From positions 1-56,842 of the forward strand of contig NZ_AKJF01000065.1 in the NCBI RefSeq assembly GCF_000282475.1: 56,842 bases of DNA. Direction: 5' to 3'. Of this stretch, positions 27,559-44,019 are shown piece by piece. The notes beneath the pieces were generated by a model. That model did no database searches, had not been told where the DNA came from, and was given only the letters and a program-made list of their open reading frames with translations. Origin of the DNA: Pseudomonas sp. GM78. GTDB taxonomy: Bacteria > Pseudomonadota > Gammaproteobacteria > Pseudomonadales > Pseudomonadaceae. Every line of letters begins with the position of its first letter. Position 1 is the first letter of the stretch. The translations under genes were made by a program, and so were the position numbers.

Positions 27559-28062
27559 GTGCGTAAGTTGACTCAATTGGTTCTCCTGGCTTCCGTACTG
27601 GTTGCAGGTCCGGCATTTGCCGACATGAAAATCGCCGTTCTGAACTATCAGATGGCCCTGCTGGAATCCGATGCGGCCAAGAAATACGCCGTGGATGCCG
27701 AGAAGAAATTCGGTCCTCAGCTGAGCAAGCTCAAGACCCTGGAAAGCAGCGCCAAGGGCATCCAGGATCGCCTGATGGCCGGTGGCGACAAAATGCAGCA
27801 AGGCGAGCGTGAGCGTCTGGAGCTTGAGTTCAAGCAAAAGGCGCGTGACTTCCAGTTCCAGTCCAAGGAGCTGAACGAAGCCAAAGCCGTTGCCGACCGT
27901 GAAATGCTGAAGCAGCTCAAGCCGAAACTGGACAGCGCTGTGGAAGAAGTCATCAAGAAAGGTGCTTTTGACCTGGTCTTCGAGCGTGGTGCAGTGATTG
28001 ATGTCAAGCCTCAGTACGACATCACGCGCCAGGTTATCGAGCGCATGAATCAGCTGAAGTAA
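27559..28062 (+). CDS. skp: Periplasmic chaperone Skp/OmpH
   Basis: Periplasmic holdase for unfolded outer-membrane proteins on their way to BamA. The GTG start at 27559 follows TAGGAG. The 167-aa precursor has a signal peptide MRKLTQLVLLASVLVAGPAFA cut before DMKIAVLNYQ. The mature part is rich in Lys, Glu and Gln with long helical tentacle-like segments (about residues 45-120). It lies between bamA and lpxD; three bases separate its stop from lpxD. Confidence 0.93.
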   Translation: MRKLTQLVLLASVLVAGPAFADMKIAVLNYQMALLESDAAKKYAVDAEKKFGPQLSKLKTLESSAKGIQDRLMAGGDKMQQGERERLELEFKQKARDFQFQSKELNEAKAVADREMLKQLKPKLDSAVEEVIKKGAFDLVFERGAVIDVKPQYDITRQVIERMNQLK

Positions 28063-28065
28063 TCC

Positions 28066-29121
28066 ATGACCGTGACCATTAAGCTCGGCCAGCTGGCCGA
28101 GTTCCTCGGCGCCACGCTACGTGGCGACCCAGAGAAAGCAATTACTGGGCTAGCCACCTTGCAGGAGGCTGGCCCAACTCAGTTGAGCTTTCTCGCAAAC
28201 CCCCAATACCGCAAGTACCTGGCAGGCAGCCAGGCGGCAGGGCTGTTGCTCAAGGCCGCTGACGCCGAAGGTTTTGCTGGCGATGCGTTGGTGGTGCCTG
28301 ATCCTTATGCAGCGTACGCGCGTATTTCCCACCTGTTCGATCCCAAGCCCAAGGCGGTAGCCGGTGTGCACCCGACGGCTGTGATTGCAGCGGATGCGGT
28401 AGTCGACCCGGCAGCGAGTATAGGTGCATTTGCGGTCATCGAAAGCGGGGCGCATATTGCTGCCGGTACGACCGTGGGTGCGCATTGCTTCATCGGTGCC
28501 CGTAGCGTCGTTGGCGAGGGTGGCTGGCTGGCCCCGCGCGTCACGCTGTATCACGACGTGCGCGTCGGCAAGCGGGTGGTGATTCAGTCCGGTGCGGTAC
28601 TTGGTGGTGAAGGTTTTGGCTTTGCCAACGAGAAAGGCATCTGGCAAAAAATCGCCCAGATCGGTGGCGTGCTGGTGGGCGACGATGTGGAAATTGGCGT
28701 GAACACCGCCATCGACCGCGGTGCGCTGGCCGATACCATCATTGGTAATGGCGTGAAGCTCGACAACCAGATTCAGATCGCCCACAACGTCCAGGTAGGT
28801 GATCACACCGCCATGGCGGCGTGCGTGGGTATCTCCGGCAGCACCAAGATCGGCAAGCACTGCATGCTCGCCGGTGGCGTAGGGCTGGTGGGGCATATCG
28901 ATATTTGCGACAACGTTTTCATCACCGGGATGACCATGGTGACCCACTCGATCACCGAGCCGGGTGCCTATTCCTCCGGTACGGCGATGCAGCCAGCCGC
29001 CGAATGGCGCAAAAGCGCGGCACGTATTCGTCAGCTCGATGACATCGCGCGGCGTCTGCGACAGCTGGAAAAGCAAGCAGGGGAAGTGACCCCTGGCGGT
29101 AATGCTTCATCAGATGGCTGA
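28066..29121 (+). CDS. lpxD: UDP-3-O-acylglucosamine N-acyltransferase LpxD
   Basis: Third lipid A step: transfers a hydroxyacyl chain from acyl-ACP to the 2-amino group of UDP-3-O-acylglucosamine. The 351-aa protein has an N-terminal uridine-binding domain (about 1-100) and a left-handed beta-helix of hexapeptide repeats (about 105-300). The catalytic His is in the [16 protein letters not shown] segment, and a C-terminal helix ([16 protein letters not shown]) follows. A 108-base gap with a hairpin separates it from fabZ. Confidence 0.96.
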   Translation: MTVTIKLGQLAEFLGATLRGDPEKAITGLATLQEAGPTQLSFLANPQYRKYLAGSQAAGLLLKAADAEGFAGDALVVPDPYAAYARISHLFDPKPKAVAGVHPTAVIAADAVVDPAASIGAFAVIESGAHIAAGTTVGAHCFIGARSVVGEGGWLAPRVTLYHDVRVGKRVVIQSGAVLGGEGFGFANEKGIWQKIAQIGGVLVGDDVEIGVNTAIDRGALADTIIGNGVKLDNQIQIAHNVQVGDHTAMAACVGISGSTKIGKHCMLAGGVGLVGHIDICDNVFITGMTMVTHSITEPGAYSSGTAMQPAAEWRKSAARIRQLDDIARRLRQLEKQAGEVTPGGNASSDG

Positions 29122-29142
29122 TACCATTTCCATATCAAGTGT

Positions 29143-29186
29143 GCACAGCCGCTAGACTGCGTCCTTGATTTGCTAGCGGAGTGTGC
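29143..29186 (+). other. Stable hairpin in the lpxD-fabZ gap
   Basis: GCACAGCCGCTAG (29143-29155) pairs with CTAGCGGAGTGTGC (29173-29186) with one bulged base, enclosing 17 bases. No T run follows, so it is not a standard terminator. It could be an mRNA-processing or stability element 44 bases upstream of fabZ. Confidence 0.55.
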
Positions 29187-29229
29187 GTCAGTCGCGCGCT
29201 CCCAATCTTTACATAGGCTTCCCCCCGAA

Positions 29230-29670
29230 ATGATGGACATCAACGAGATTCGCGAATACCTGCCTCACCGTTACCCGTTCCTGCTGGTGGACCGGGTCGT
29301 GGATCTGGACGTGGAAGGCAAGCGCATTCGCGCCTACAAGAATGTCAGCATCAACGAACCGTTCTTCAATGGTCACTTTCCTGCGCATCCAATCATGCCG
29401 GGCGTACTGATCATCGAAGCGATGGCTCAGGCTGCCGGGATCCTTGGTTTCAAAATGCTCGACGTGAAACCGGCCGATGGCACCCTTTATTACTTCGTCG
29501 GCTCCGACAAGCTGCGCTTCCGCCAGCCTGTACTGCCGGGCGATCAGTTGATCCTTGAAGCCAAGTTCATCAGCTGCAAGCGTCAGATCTGGAAGTTCGA
29601 GTGCCAGGCTTCGGTCGATGGCAAGCCGGTCTGCTCTGCTGAAATCATCTGCGCGGAACGCAAACTATGA
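29230..29670 (+). CDS. fabZ: 3-hydroxyacyl-ACP dehydratase FabZ
   Basis: Dehydrates beta-hydroxyacyl-ACP in fatty-acid elongation and competes with LpxA/LpxD for hydroxyacyl-ACP, hence its place in the lpx operon. The 146-aa hot-dog-fold protein begins [21 protein letters not shown], with active-site His and Glu in [20 protein letters not shown]. The start at 29230 (or the ATG at 29233) lacks a strong ribosome-binding sequence. Upstream in-frame codons back to 29170 would add a leader unlike the family. It overlaps lpxA by four bases (ATGA). Confidence 0.95.
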   Translation: MMDINEIREYLPHRYPFLLVDRVVDLDVEGKRIRAYKNVSINEPFFNGHFPAHPIMPGVLIIEAMAQAAGILGFKMLDVKPADGTLYYFVGSDKLRFRQPVLPGDQLILEAKFISCKRQIWKFECQASVDGKPVCSAEIICAERKL

Positions 29671-30443
29671 GTTTGATCGACCCTCGCGCAATCATCGATC
29701 CGAAAGCCGTCCTGGCTGACGGTGTCGAGGTCGGCCCGTGGTCGATCGTCGGCGCAGGTGTGGAAATCGGCGAGGGCACGGTAATCGGGCCGCACGTTAT
29801 TCTCAAAGGCCCGACCCGAATCGGGAAGCACAACCGTATCTACCAGTTTTCCTCGGTAGGTGAGGACACGCCCGATCTGAAATACAAAGGCGAGGAAACC
29901 CGCCTGGTGATCGGTGACCACAACGTCATCCGCGAAGGCGTGACGATTCATCGTGGGACCATTCAGGATCGTTCGGAAACGACCCTGGGCGATCACAACT
30001 TGATCATGGCCTACGCCCACATCGGTCACGACAGTGTCATCGGCAACCACTGCATCCTGGTCAACAACACGGCGCTGGCCGGCCATGTGCATGTGGAAGA
30101 CTGGGCGATCCTGTCCGGTTTCACCCTGGTTCACCAGTATTGCCACATCGGCGCCCACAGCTTTTCTGGCATGGGTACCGCCATTGGCAAGGACGTCCCG
30201 GCCTATGTCACGGTATTCGGCAATCCGGCCGAAGCCCGCAGCATGAACTTCGAAGGCATGCGCCGTCGCGGTTTCAGCGAAGACGCGATCCACGCCCTGC
30301 GTCGTGCCTACAAGGTGGTGTATCGCCAGGGGCTGACGGTTGAGCAGGCGCTCGCCGAATTGGCCGAATCCTCTGCCCAGTTCCCGGAAGTGGCGGTGTT
30401 CCGCGATTCCATACAGTCCTCGACCCGCGGCATCACCCGCTAA
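29667..30443 (+). CDS. lpxA: UDP-N-acetylglucosamine acyltransferase LpxA
   Basis: First lipid A step: moves a 3-hydroxyacyl chain from ACP to the 3-OH of UDP-GlcNAc. It is 258 aa, with a left-handed beta-helix ([29 protein letters not shown] onwards) containing the catalytic His in [17 protein letters not shown] and HQYCHIG. A C-terminal helical domain ([19 protein letters not shown]) completes the trimeric fold. It is coupled to fabZ by ATGA and lies two bases from lpxB. Confidence 0.97.
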   Translation: MSLIDPRAIIDPKAVLADGVEVGPWSIVGAGVEIGEGTVIGPHVILKGPTRIGKHNRIYQFSSVGEDTPDLKYKGEETRLVIGDHNVIREGVTIHRGTIQDRSETTLGDHNLIMAYAHIGHDSVIGNHCILVNNTALAGHVHVEDWAILSGFTLVHQYCHIGAHSFSGMGTAIGKDVPAYVTVFGNPAEARSMNFEGMRRRGFSEDAIHALRRAYKVVYRQGLTVEQALAELAESSAQFPEVAVFRDSIQSSTRGITR

Positions 30444-30445
30444 TC

Positions 30446-31576
30446 ATGGCCAGTCTGCGTATTGCGCTGGTGGCGGGCGAGGCTTCCGGCGACATTCTGG
30501 GCGCGGGTCTGATGCGTGCGCTCAAGGCGCGCCATCCGGCGGTCGAGTTCATCGGCGTTGGCGGCCCATTGATGCAGGCCGAGGGCCTGACGTCCTATTT
30601 CCCCATGGAACGCCTGTCGGTCATGGGCCTGGTGGAAGTGCTGGGCCGCTTGCGAGAATTGCTGGCGCGCCGCAAAAAGCTGGTGGCCGACCTGATCGCC
30701 GCGAAGCCGGACGTATTCATCGGTATCGACGCCCCGGACTTCAACCTCAATATCGAACTCAAGCTGCGTCAGGCCGGGATCAAGACCGTGCATTACGTCA
30801 GCCCGTCGGTCTGGGCGTGGCGGCAGAAGCGCGTGCTGAAGATTCGCGAAGGTTGCGACCTGATGCTCACGCTGTTCCCGTTCGAAGCGAAATTCTACGA
30901 AGAAAAAGGCGTGCCGGTGCGGTTTGTCGGGCATACCTTGGCCGATGCCATTCCGCTGGAAGCAGACCGTGCTGCTGCGCGGGCCGAACTGGGATTGCCT
31001 GACGGGCCGTTGGTTGCGCTGATGCCCGGCAGTCGTGGCGGCGAAGTCGGCCGTCTCGGTGCCTTGTTTCTCGATACGGCCCAGCGCCTGCGGGCAATGC
31101 GCCCCGGTGTGCGGTTTGTAGTGCCTTGTGCCAACCCGCAACGCAGGGCGCAGCTGGAAGAGCTGTTGGCCGGTCGCGATTTGCCGCTGACCTTGCTCGA
31201 CGGCAAGTCCCACCTGGCGTTGGCGGCCTGCAACGCCGTGCTGATTGCCTCCGGTACAGCAACGCTTGAAGCCTTGTTGTACAAGCGGCCGATGGTGGTT
31301 GCCTATCGCCTGGCACCGCTGACGTTCTGGATTCTCAAGCGCATGGTGAAAAGCCCCTACGTGTCCTTGCCGAACCTGCTGGCCCAGCGTCTGTTGGTGC
31401 CCGAGTTGTTGCAGGACGATGCCACGGTCGAAGCGCTGGCCCAGACCCTGTCGCCGCTGATCGAGGGTGGTGAAGAGCAGACCCGCGGTTTTGATGAAAT
31501 TCACCGGACCCTTCGTCTGGATGCCTCCAATCAGGCTGCGGACGCAGTGCTGAACTTGATCGACCCGGTAAAATGA
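30446..31576 (+). CDS. lpxB: Lipid-A-disaccharide synthase LpxB
   Basis: Peripheral-membrane GT19 glycosyltransferase that condenses UDP-2,3-diacylglucosamine with lipid X to form the disaccharide core of lipid A. It is 376 aa. [15 protein letters not shown] near residue 10, [34 protein letters not shown] in the N-terminal half and [10 protein letters not shown] in the C-terminal half are family signatures. It overlaps rnhB by four bases (ATGA). Confidence 0.96.
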   Translation: MASLRIALVAGEASGDILGAGLMRALKARHPAVEFIGVGGPLMQAEGLTSYFPMERLSVMGLVEVLGRLRELLARRKKLVADLIAAKPDVFIGIDAPDFNLNIELKLRQAGIKTVHYVSPSVWAWRQKRVLKIREGCDLMLTLFPFEAKFYEEKGVPVRFVGHTLADAIPLEADRAAARAELGLPDGPLVALMPGSRGGEVGRLGALFLDTAQRLRAMRPGVRFVVPCANPQRRAQLEELLAGRDLPLTLLDGKSHLALAACNAVLIASGTATLEALLYKRPMVVAYRLAPLTFWILKRMVKSPYVSLPNLLAQRLLVPELLQDDATVEALAQTLSPLIEGGEEQTRGFDEIHRTLRLDASNQAADAVLNLIDPVK

Positions 31577-32214
31577 GTAAAAAAAGCATGCAGATGGGGC
31601 TGGATTTCACCTTGGTCGCGGAGGTTGAAGAATTGGTAGCCGGAGTCGATGAAGTCGGACGAGGACCGCTCTGTGGCGCGGTGGTCACGGCGGCGGTGAT
31701 CCTGGATCCGAATCGTCCGATCCTCGGCCTGAACGACTCGAAGAAACTCACCGAGGCCCGCCGCGAAAAGCTCTACGACGAAATCTGCGAAAAAGCCCTG
31801 AGCTGGTGCATTGCCCGCGCGGAAGTCGAAGAAATCGACGAGCTGAACATCCTCCACGCCACCATGCTGGCCATGCAGCGCGCGGTTGCCGGGCTGCACG
31901 TCCAGCCGAAACTGGCGATGATTGACGGCAACCGTTGCCCGAAATTGCCGATGCGCTCCGAAGCGGTGGTAAAGGGTGATAGCAAGGTGCCAGCCATCGC
32001 CGCGGCATCGATCCTGGCCAAGGTCAGTCGTGACCGTGAAATGGCTGCTTTCGAATTGATCTACCCCGGTTACGGCATCGGCGGACACAAAGGCTACCCG
32101 ACGCCCGTTCATCTGGAAGCGCTCGCCCGCCTTGGGCCAACGCCGATTCATCGACGTTCGTTTGCCCCGGTACGCCTCGCTTATGAAGCACGGGAAAGCC
32201 TGATCGAGAGTTAG
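31573..32214 (+). CDS. rnhB: Ribonuclease HII
   Basis: Cuts RNA in RNA-DNA hybrids and single ribonucleotides misincorporated in DNA. It is 213 aa. The catalytic acidic residues are in [15 protein letters not shown] (Asp and Glu near residue 25) and in [10 protein letters not shown]; the C-terminal [13 protein letters not shown] is typical. The ATG at 31573 overlaps the lpxB stop; an ATG at 31588 (MQMGLDF) is an alternative. The gene pairs with dnaE downstream in function, though a 216-bp structured gap intervenes. Confidence 0.95.
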   Translation: MSKKSMQMGLDFTLVAEVEELVAGVDEVGRGPLCGAVVTAAVILDPNRPILGLNDSKKLTEARREKLYDEICEKALSWCIARAEVEEIDELNILHATMLAMQRAVAGLHVQPKLAMIDGNRCPKLPMRSEAVVKGDSKVPAIAAASILAKVSRDREMAAFELIYPGYGIGGHKGYPTPVHLEALARLGPTPIHRRSFAPVRLAYEARESLIES

Positions 32215-32250
32215 TCGCAAGGCTGATTTTTTCTACCAAGGCCCGGTACA

Positions 32251-32390
32251 ATCCGGCGTCTTAAAGCGTCACGAGCGCAGGTAAGACAAGGCGAACGGTA
32301 GCGAGAAAGCGGAGTTGACTTTAGTCAATGAGCATTTCGAGTTGCCGTTCAACGCAGTATTACCAAGCGCAGTAGCTTTAAACGCCGGAT
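32251..32390. repeat. 140-bp nested interrupted palindrome between rnhB and dnaE
   Basis: The element is symmetric over its full length: ATCCGGCGT (32251-32259) with ACGCCGGAT (32382-32390), TTAAAGC with GCTTTAA (32261-32267 / 32375-32381), GCGC with GCGC, GGTAA with TTACC (32280-32284 / 32360-32364), GAACGG with CCGTTC (32293-32298 / 32345-32350), and a central TTGACT-TT-AGTCAA hairpin (32315-32328). It could fold as one long branched stem in RNA or a cruciform in DNA. It lies 40 bases before the dnaE start and takes up most of the gap. I cannot name its family; a dispersed Pseudomonas intergenic repeat is the simplest guess. Confidence 0.8.
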
Positions 32391-32430
32391 TTCCGGGCAT
32401 TGTTGTTTTCACGTTTTAGACAGGATCACT

Positions 32431-35952
<3,522 letters not shown>

Positions 35953-36092
35953 GGTCAGGGTGACATTACGCAACCCTGGGCTTGAGCAGAATTTTTAATC
36001 TCGACCTTAACGCGCCTGTCCCTTATGGTAGGGCGCGAATAGACAACCGGCCGGCCCAAGCTCCCTTGGACGCCGACCCAAGACGGACGCCT

Positions 36093-37040
36093 ATGAACCC
36101 GAATTTTCTGGATTTCGAACAGCCGATCGCCGACCTGCAAGCCAAGATCGAAGAGTTGCGCTTGGTCGGTAATGACAATTCGCTGAATATCGGCGATGAG
36201 ATCTCCCGCCTGCAGGACAAGAGCAGCACGTTGACCGAAGACATCTTCGGCAAGCTGACCAGCTGGCAGATCGCGCGTCTGGCGCGTCACCCGAAGCGTC
36301 CATATACCTTGGACTACATCGAACACATCTTCACCGAGTTCGATGAGCTGCACGGCGACCGTCACTTCTCCGACGACGCCGCCATCGTCGGTGGTATTGC
36401 CCGTCTGGAGGACCAGCCTGTGATGGTGATCGGTCACCAGAAAGGCCGTGAAGTACGCGAAAAAGTTCGCCGCAACTTCGGCATGCCGCGTCCGGAAGGC
36501 TACCGCAAGGCCTGCCGCCTGATGGAAATGGCCGAACGTTTCAAGATGCCGATCCTGACCTTCATCGACACCCCGGGCGCCTACCCGGGCATCGACGCGG
36601 AAGAGCGCAACCAGAGCGAAGCGATTGCCTGGAACCTGCGCGTGATGGCTCGCCTGAAAACCCCAATCATCGCCACCGTGATCGGTGAAGGTGGTTCCGG
36701 TGGTGCGCTGGCGATCGGTGTTTGCGATCAGCTGAACATGCTGCAGTACTCGACCTACGCGGTGATCTCGCCGGAAGGTTGCGCATCGATCCTGTGGAAA
36801 ACCGCCGAGAAAGCCCCGGACGCCGCTGAAGCCATGGGCATCACCGCCGAGCGCCTCAAAGGCCTGGGCATCGTGGATAAAGTGATCGGCGAGCCCCTGG
36901 GTGGCGCGCACCGTGATCCGGCGGCTGCGGCTGCCTCGATCCGTGCCGAACTGAGCACGCAACTGGCGATGCTCAAGAAGCTCGACCACAAGGCGCTGCT
37001 GGACCGTCGTTACGAGCGTCTGATGAGCTACGGTCTCTAA
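36093..37040 (+). CDS. accA: Acetyl-CoA carboxylase carboxyltransferase alpha subunit
   Basis: With AccD forms the carboxyltransferase that makes malonyl-CoA, the committed step of fatty-acid synthesis. It is 315 aa from the ATG at 36093 ([22 protein letters not shown]); earlier in-frame codons would add an unconserved 37-residue leader. The crotonase-like core has [27 protein letters not shown] and [15 protein letters not shown]. Upstream, CGCGCC and GGCGCG (36011-36037) can form a hairpin in the leader. A REP doublet follows the gene. Confidence 0.96.
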   Translation: MNPNFLDFEQPIADLQAKIEELRLVGNDNSLNIGDEISRLQDKSSTLTEDIFGKLTSWQIARLARHPKRPYTLDYIEHIFTEFDELHGDRHFSDDAAIVGGIARLEDQPVMVIGHQKGREVREKVRRNFGMPRPEGYRKACRLMEMAERFKMPILTFIDTPGAYPGIDAEERNQSEAIAWNLRVMARLKTPIIATVIGEGGSGGALAIGVCDQLNMLQYSTYAVISPEGCASILWKTAEKAPDAAEAMGITAERLKGLGIVDKVIGEPLGGAHRDPAAAAASIRAELSTQLAMLKKLDHKALLDRRYERLMSYGL

Positions 37041-37059
37041 GACGATCACGCAGTACCCA

Positions 37060-37149
37060 TGTGGGAGCGAGCCTGCTCGCGATGAGGGTTTAACATTCAG
37101 CAAATATGTTGGCTGTTGAATCGCTATCGCGAGCAGGCTCGCTCCCACA
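37060..37149. repeat. REPIN: inverted GTGGGAGC-type REP pair
   Basis: Outer arms TGTGGGAGCGAGCCTGCTCG and complement, 90 bp overall, match the doublet at 2469-2558 in arm sequence and total length but differ in the central spacer. It lies between accA and tilS, ending 24 bases before the tilS start, so it should be transcribed in any accA-tilS message. Confidence 0.88.
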
Positions 37150-37173
37150 TTTGATTTGCGCGAGGCGACGGAT

Positions 37174-38499
37174 ATGAGCAATTCCAACATTCTGTCAGCC
37201 AGGCTTCTGCTGAATCTTGCGCCCTGGCGCAACGCCGCAACCTGGCACATCGCCTTCTCCGGTGGCCTCGACTCCACCGTCCTCCTGCACCTTCTCGCAC
37301 ACCTCGCCAAAACCGAATCCCTGCCAGCGCTGAGCGCCATCCATGTCCATCACGGCCTCCAGGCTGTGGCCGACGCGTGGCCGGAGCATTGTCGGGCGAT
37401 GTGCGAGTCGCTGGGAGTGCCGTTACAGGTCATTCGCGTCCGGGTGCAACCCGGCGCCAGCCTTGAGCGAGCCGCCCGTGATGCGCGTTATGCGGCGTTC
37501 TGTGAGGCCATTCAAGACAAAGAAGTGCTGCTGACGGCCCAACACCGTGACGATCAGGCGGAAACCTTGCTGTTTCGTCTGTTGCGTGGGGCCGGCGTAA
37601 GGGGGCTGTCAGGGATGCCACGCCAGCGCCCGCTGGGTAAAGGGCATCTGCTACGACCCATGCTCGATGTTACGCGCGCCGAGCTTGAGGCCTATGCATC
37701 GGAACACAAGCTGAGCTGGATCGAGGATCCTTCCAACCAGGACCGGCAGTTCTCACGCAATTACCTGCGTCATCAGGTGTTCCCGGCATTGACTGCGCGT
37801 TGGCCACAGGCGCTGGCGACCATGGCCCGCAGTGCTGCGCATCTCAGTGAGGCGCAGGCATTGCTCGATGATCTTGCGCAAATCGACTTGAGCCAGGCGA
37901 ACACGCCAAGTGATTTCGATTGGCTGGGCCTGCCATCGCTGGTGCTGGCACCCCTGGAAAAACTCTCCGCCGCTCGCCAGCGCAATGCGCTCAGCCATTG
38001 GCTCGAACCCCTGACCCGACTGCCGGACAGTGACCATTGGTCGGGTTGGGTCGATTTACGCGATGCCACCGGCGACGCGCGGCCGATCTGGCGCTTGGCC
38101 GATGGCGAGCTGCATCGGGCGGGCGGGCGTATCTGGTGGTTATCCGATGCCTGGCTGCGTGCGGCACCAGCGCCTGGAGCATGGCTTGAACCCACGCAAC
38201 CGTTGACGTTGGCCGACAACGGCGTGCTCACGCTCAGTGGGCAAATCCCCGCCGGTACGCTGCAGATCCGCTATCGTGAGGGAGGCGAGGTGATGGATTT
38301 ACCGGGTCGCGGGCATCGTGACCTCAAGCGTTTGCTCAATGAAAGCGCGGTGCCGCTGTTCGTGCGCGGCAGATTGCCGCTGCTGTTCAAGGGCGCGCAA
38401 TTGCTGGCGGTGGCGAACCTGCCGGGGTTGGACGGCAGTGCGCAGGGAGACTGGCATTTACATTGGCAACCACCAGGCGAAGATCAAGGTTTGAGCTGA
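37174..38499 (+). CDS. tilS: tRNA(Ile)-lysidine synthetase TilS
   Basis: Converts C34 of the CAU-anticodon tRNA(Ile) to lysidine using ATP and lysine, changing codon reading from AUG to AUA; essential. It is 441 aa from the ATG at 37174. The PP-loop SGGLDS (29-34) is followed by HVHHGLQ, TAQHRDDQAETLLFRLLRGAG and RNYLRHQVFP, then a middle domain and the C-terminal substrate-binding domain seen in longer TilS proteins. A codon at 37156 would add six residues within the edge of the REP spacer and is less likely. The final codons contain the -35 of the predicted pyrG promoter. Confidence 0.94.
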   Translation: MSNSNILSARLLLNLAPWRNAATWHIAFSGGLDSTVLLHLLAHLAKTESLPALSAIHVHHGLQAVADAWPEHCRAMCESLGVPLQVIRVRVQPGASLERAARDARYAAFCEAIQDKEVLLTAQHRDDQAETLLFRLLRGAGVRGLSGMPRQRPLGKGHLLRPMLDVTRAELEAYASEHKLSWIEDPSNQDRQFSRNYLRHQVFPALTARWPQALATMARSAAHLSEAQALLDDLAQIDLSQANTPSDFDWLGLPSLVLAPLEKLSAARQRNALSHWLEPLTRLPDSDHWSGWVDLRDATGDARPIWRLADGELHRAGGRIWWLSDAWLRAAPAPGAWLEPTQPLTLADNGVLTLSGQIPAGTLQIRYREGGEVMDLPGRGHRDLKRLLNESAVPLFVRGRLPLLFKGAQLLAVANLPGLDGSAQGDWHLHWQPPGEDQGLS

Positions 38500-38519
38500 A
38501 AGGGGCTTTCCGGTAGACT
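38491..38519 (+). promoter_or_regulatory. Predicted sigma-70 promoter of pyrG with long leader
   Basis: TTGAGC (38491-38496) and TAGACT (38514-38519) are spaced by 17 bases. The -35 abuts the tilS stop. Initiation near 38526 would leave a leader of about 250 bases before pyrG. The leader holds ACCGG...CCGGT and GGGG...CCCC pairings, a run of seven T at 38667-38673 after GCGGCGG, and no convincing reading frame. Translational or transcriptional control by the leader is possible but not shown. Confidence 0.55.
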
Positions 38520-38752
38520 ACGCTCCCTTCTTGATACAACTTCTGTGGATTCGCCTGAATTGCAGGAGTTGCCGATTACCAAGCAGTCTTTGCTGGGCGA
38601 TTCCAAAAAATGTGTAGCGAGCAACGAACCGGTGTTTCATTTCCCGGTCTGTCCCAACGCGGCGGTTTTTTTGAAAGGTGCACTGTGATTAATGCAGGTG
38701 ATCGGGGGCTTCGGCCTTCCTTCGCTTTCCCCGGCGGCTCGGACCGCTTTAA

Positions 38753-41256
<2,504 letters not shown>

Positions 41257-41292
41257 TCCTCAATTCTCCGGTAAAGTACCGCACGATTTAAC

Positions 41293-41314
41293 GCTCAGGC
41301 CCTCGGGCCTGAGC
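41293..41314 (+). other. Perfect 10-bp hairpin between kdsA and eno
   Basis: GCTCAGGCCC and GGGCCTGAGC with a 2-base loop. There is no T run directly after, so it is an mRNA-stabilising or Rho-related structure rather than a standard terminator. eno starts 99 bases downstream. Confidence 0.65.
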
Positions 41315-41361
41315 CTTATCGTCCGCAAGCCTGCCCGCTGCGACTCACTTGCCGACGGTAA

Positions 41362-42702
<1,341 letters not shown>

Positions 42703-42784
42703 TAGTAAGCTGGTAAAAAAGACACCGGATTGTGTCGGAAAAATCGCAGCAGCGACATTTTTGCCACTAATCTGATGCCTTGAA

Positions 42785-42816
42785 AGCACAAGCCTGGTTT
42801 TTCCAGGCTTCGTGCT
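42785..42816 (+). terminator. Hairpin between eno and ftsB, probable attenuator
   Basis: AGCACAAGCCTGG and CCAGGCTTCGTGCT pair almost perfectly around TTTTT. No T run follows the stem, but its strength and position 82 bases past eno suggest it lowers read-through from the highly expressed eno into ftsB-ispD. Confidence 0.6.
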
Positions 42817-42873
42817 ATCAGTAGCTTCATGTTTTGGTATGGCTGTCTTTTTCCACTGGATACCTGATATTCG

Positions 42874-43152
42874 ATGCGCAGTCCCAATTGGTTGTTTCTC
42901 GTCTTGCTCCTGTTGCTGGCTGGCCTGCAATACCGCCTGTGGGTGGGTAATGGCAGCCTGGCGCAAGTGGCTGAGCTGACCCAGCAGATTGCGGATCAAC
43001 AAGCCGAGAACCAGACATTGCTGGAACGCAATCGGGTGATGGACGCGGAAGTCAGCGAGTTGAAAAAAGGCATGGAAACCGTTGAAGAACGGGCTCGCCA
43101 TGAGTTGGGCATGGTCAAGGACGGTGAAACCCTTTACCAGCTCGCCCAATGA
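42874..43152 (+). CDS. ftsB: Cell division protein FtsB
   Basis: Small bitopic divisome protein that forms the FtsQLB complex activating septal peptidoglycan synthesis. The 92-aa protein has a short cytosolic N terminus, one membrane helix (NWLFLVLLLLLAGLQYRLW, about residues 5-23), and a periplasmic coiled coil (about 28-65, QQIADQQAENQTLLERN) ending in the conserved ERARHELGMVKDGETLYQL. The ispD ATG overlaps its stop by four bases; the ftsB-ispD pairing is widely conserved. Confidence 0.95.
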   Translation: MRSPNWLFLVLLLLLAGLQYRLWVGNGSLAQVAELTQQIADQQAENQTLLERNRVMDAEVSELKKGMETVEERARHELGMVKDGETLYQLAQ

Positions 43153-43856
43153 ACCTCGATCTGCCGGCCTTCTGGGCCGTGATTCCTGCCGCGGGCGTCG
43201 GTGCCCGTATGGCCGCGGACCGTCCCAAGCAATACTTGCAACTGGGCGGGCGCACTATTCTCGAACACAGCCTCGGCTGTTTCCTCGATCACCCTGGCCT
43301 GAAGGGCCTGGTGGTCAGTCTTGCTGTTGATGATCCTTATTGGCCGAACCTGCCGCTTGCCGGCGATCCGCGTATCGCACGGGTCGAGGGGGGCGCCGAG
43401 CGTTCCGGGTCGGTGCTCAACGCGTTGCTGCATTTGCATGCCCAAGGTGCCGATGATGAGGATTGGGTGTTGGTTCACGATGCTGCACGGCCAAACCTGA
43501 GTCGCAACGATCTGGACAAGCTGCTGGCGGAGCTGGCTGACGATCCTGTCGGTGGACTGCTGGCGGTTCCTGCGCGGGACACGCTCAAGCGGGTCGACAA
43601 GCACGGTCGTGTGGTCGAAACCGTGGATCGCAGTGTGATCTGGCAGGCCTACACGCCGCAGATGTTTCGCCTTGGGGCGTTGCATCGAGCGTTGGCGGAC
43701 AGTCTGGTGGCGGACGCTGTCATCACCGACGAAGCGTCGGCGATGGAGTGGGCGGGTATGGCTCCTCGCTTGATTGAAGGTCGTTCGGACAACCTCAAGG
43801 TCACGCGGCCCGAAGACCTTGAGTGGTTGAAACAGCGTTGGGCTAATCGCCGCTGA
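43149..43856 (+). CDS. ispD: 2-C-methyl-D-erythritol 4-phosphate cytidylyltransferase IspD
   Basis: MEP-pathway enzyme that forms CDP-methylerythritol from CTP and MEP. It is 235 aa, with the CTP-binding loop PAAGVGARMAADRPKQYL near residue 15, VHDAARPNLS, VPARDTLKRV and a conserved DDEASAME-like TDEASAMEW segment. It is coupled to ftsB. In many gammaproteobacteria ispF follows immediately; here the REP doublet and the formaldehyde unit (44.0-47.0 kb) lie between. Confidence 0.95.
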   Translation: MNLDLPAFWAVIPAAGVGARMAADRPKQYLQLGGRTILEHSLGCFLDHPGLKGLVVSLAVDDPYWPNLPLAGDPRIARVEGGAERSGSVLNALLHLHAQGADDEDWVLVHDAARPNLSRNDLDKLLAELADDPVGGLLAVPARDTLKRVDKHGRVVETVDRSVIWQAYTPQMFRLGALHRALADSLVADAVITDEASAMEWAGMAPRLIEGRSDNLKVTRPEDLEWLKQRWANRR

Positions 43857-43878
43857 TTCTTCCAGCGTCTGATAGATT

Positions 43879-43975
43879 GCCATCGCGGGCAAGCCCGCTC
43901 CCACAGGGTTCAGTGGTGTTTACAAGGTTTGTTATCGCCTCCGACCACTGTGGGAGCGGGCTTGCCCGCGATGGC
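43879..43975. repeat. REP doublet in inside-out orientation (GCGGGC type)
   Basis: Arms 43879-43906 and 43948-43975 are perfect 28-bp complements (GCCATCGCGGGCAAGCCCGC...). Unlike the doublets at 2469 and 37060, the CCCACAG ends point inward and the GCCATCGC ends outward, and the core is GCGGGCTTGCCCGC rather than GCGAGCCTGCTCGC. Additional CAGTGG/CCACTG bases inside extend the pairing. It separates ispD from the convergent LysR gene. Confidence 0.85.
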
Positions 43976-44019
43976 GGCGGCCCGGACAACCAGCCTTCCG
44001 CTGACACATCGACCCATTT

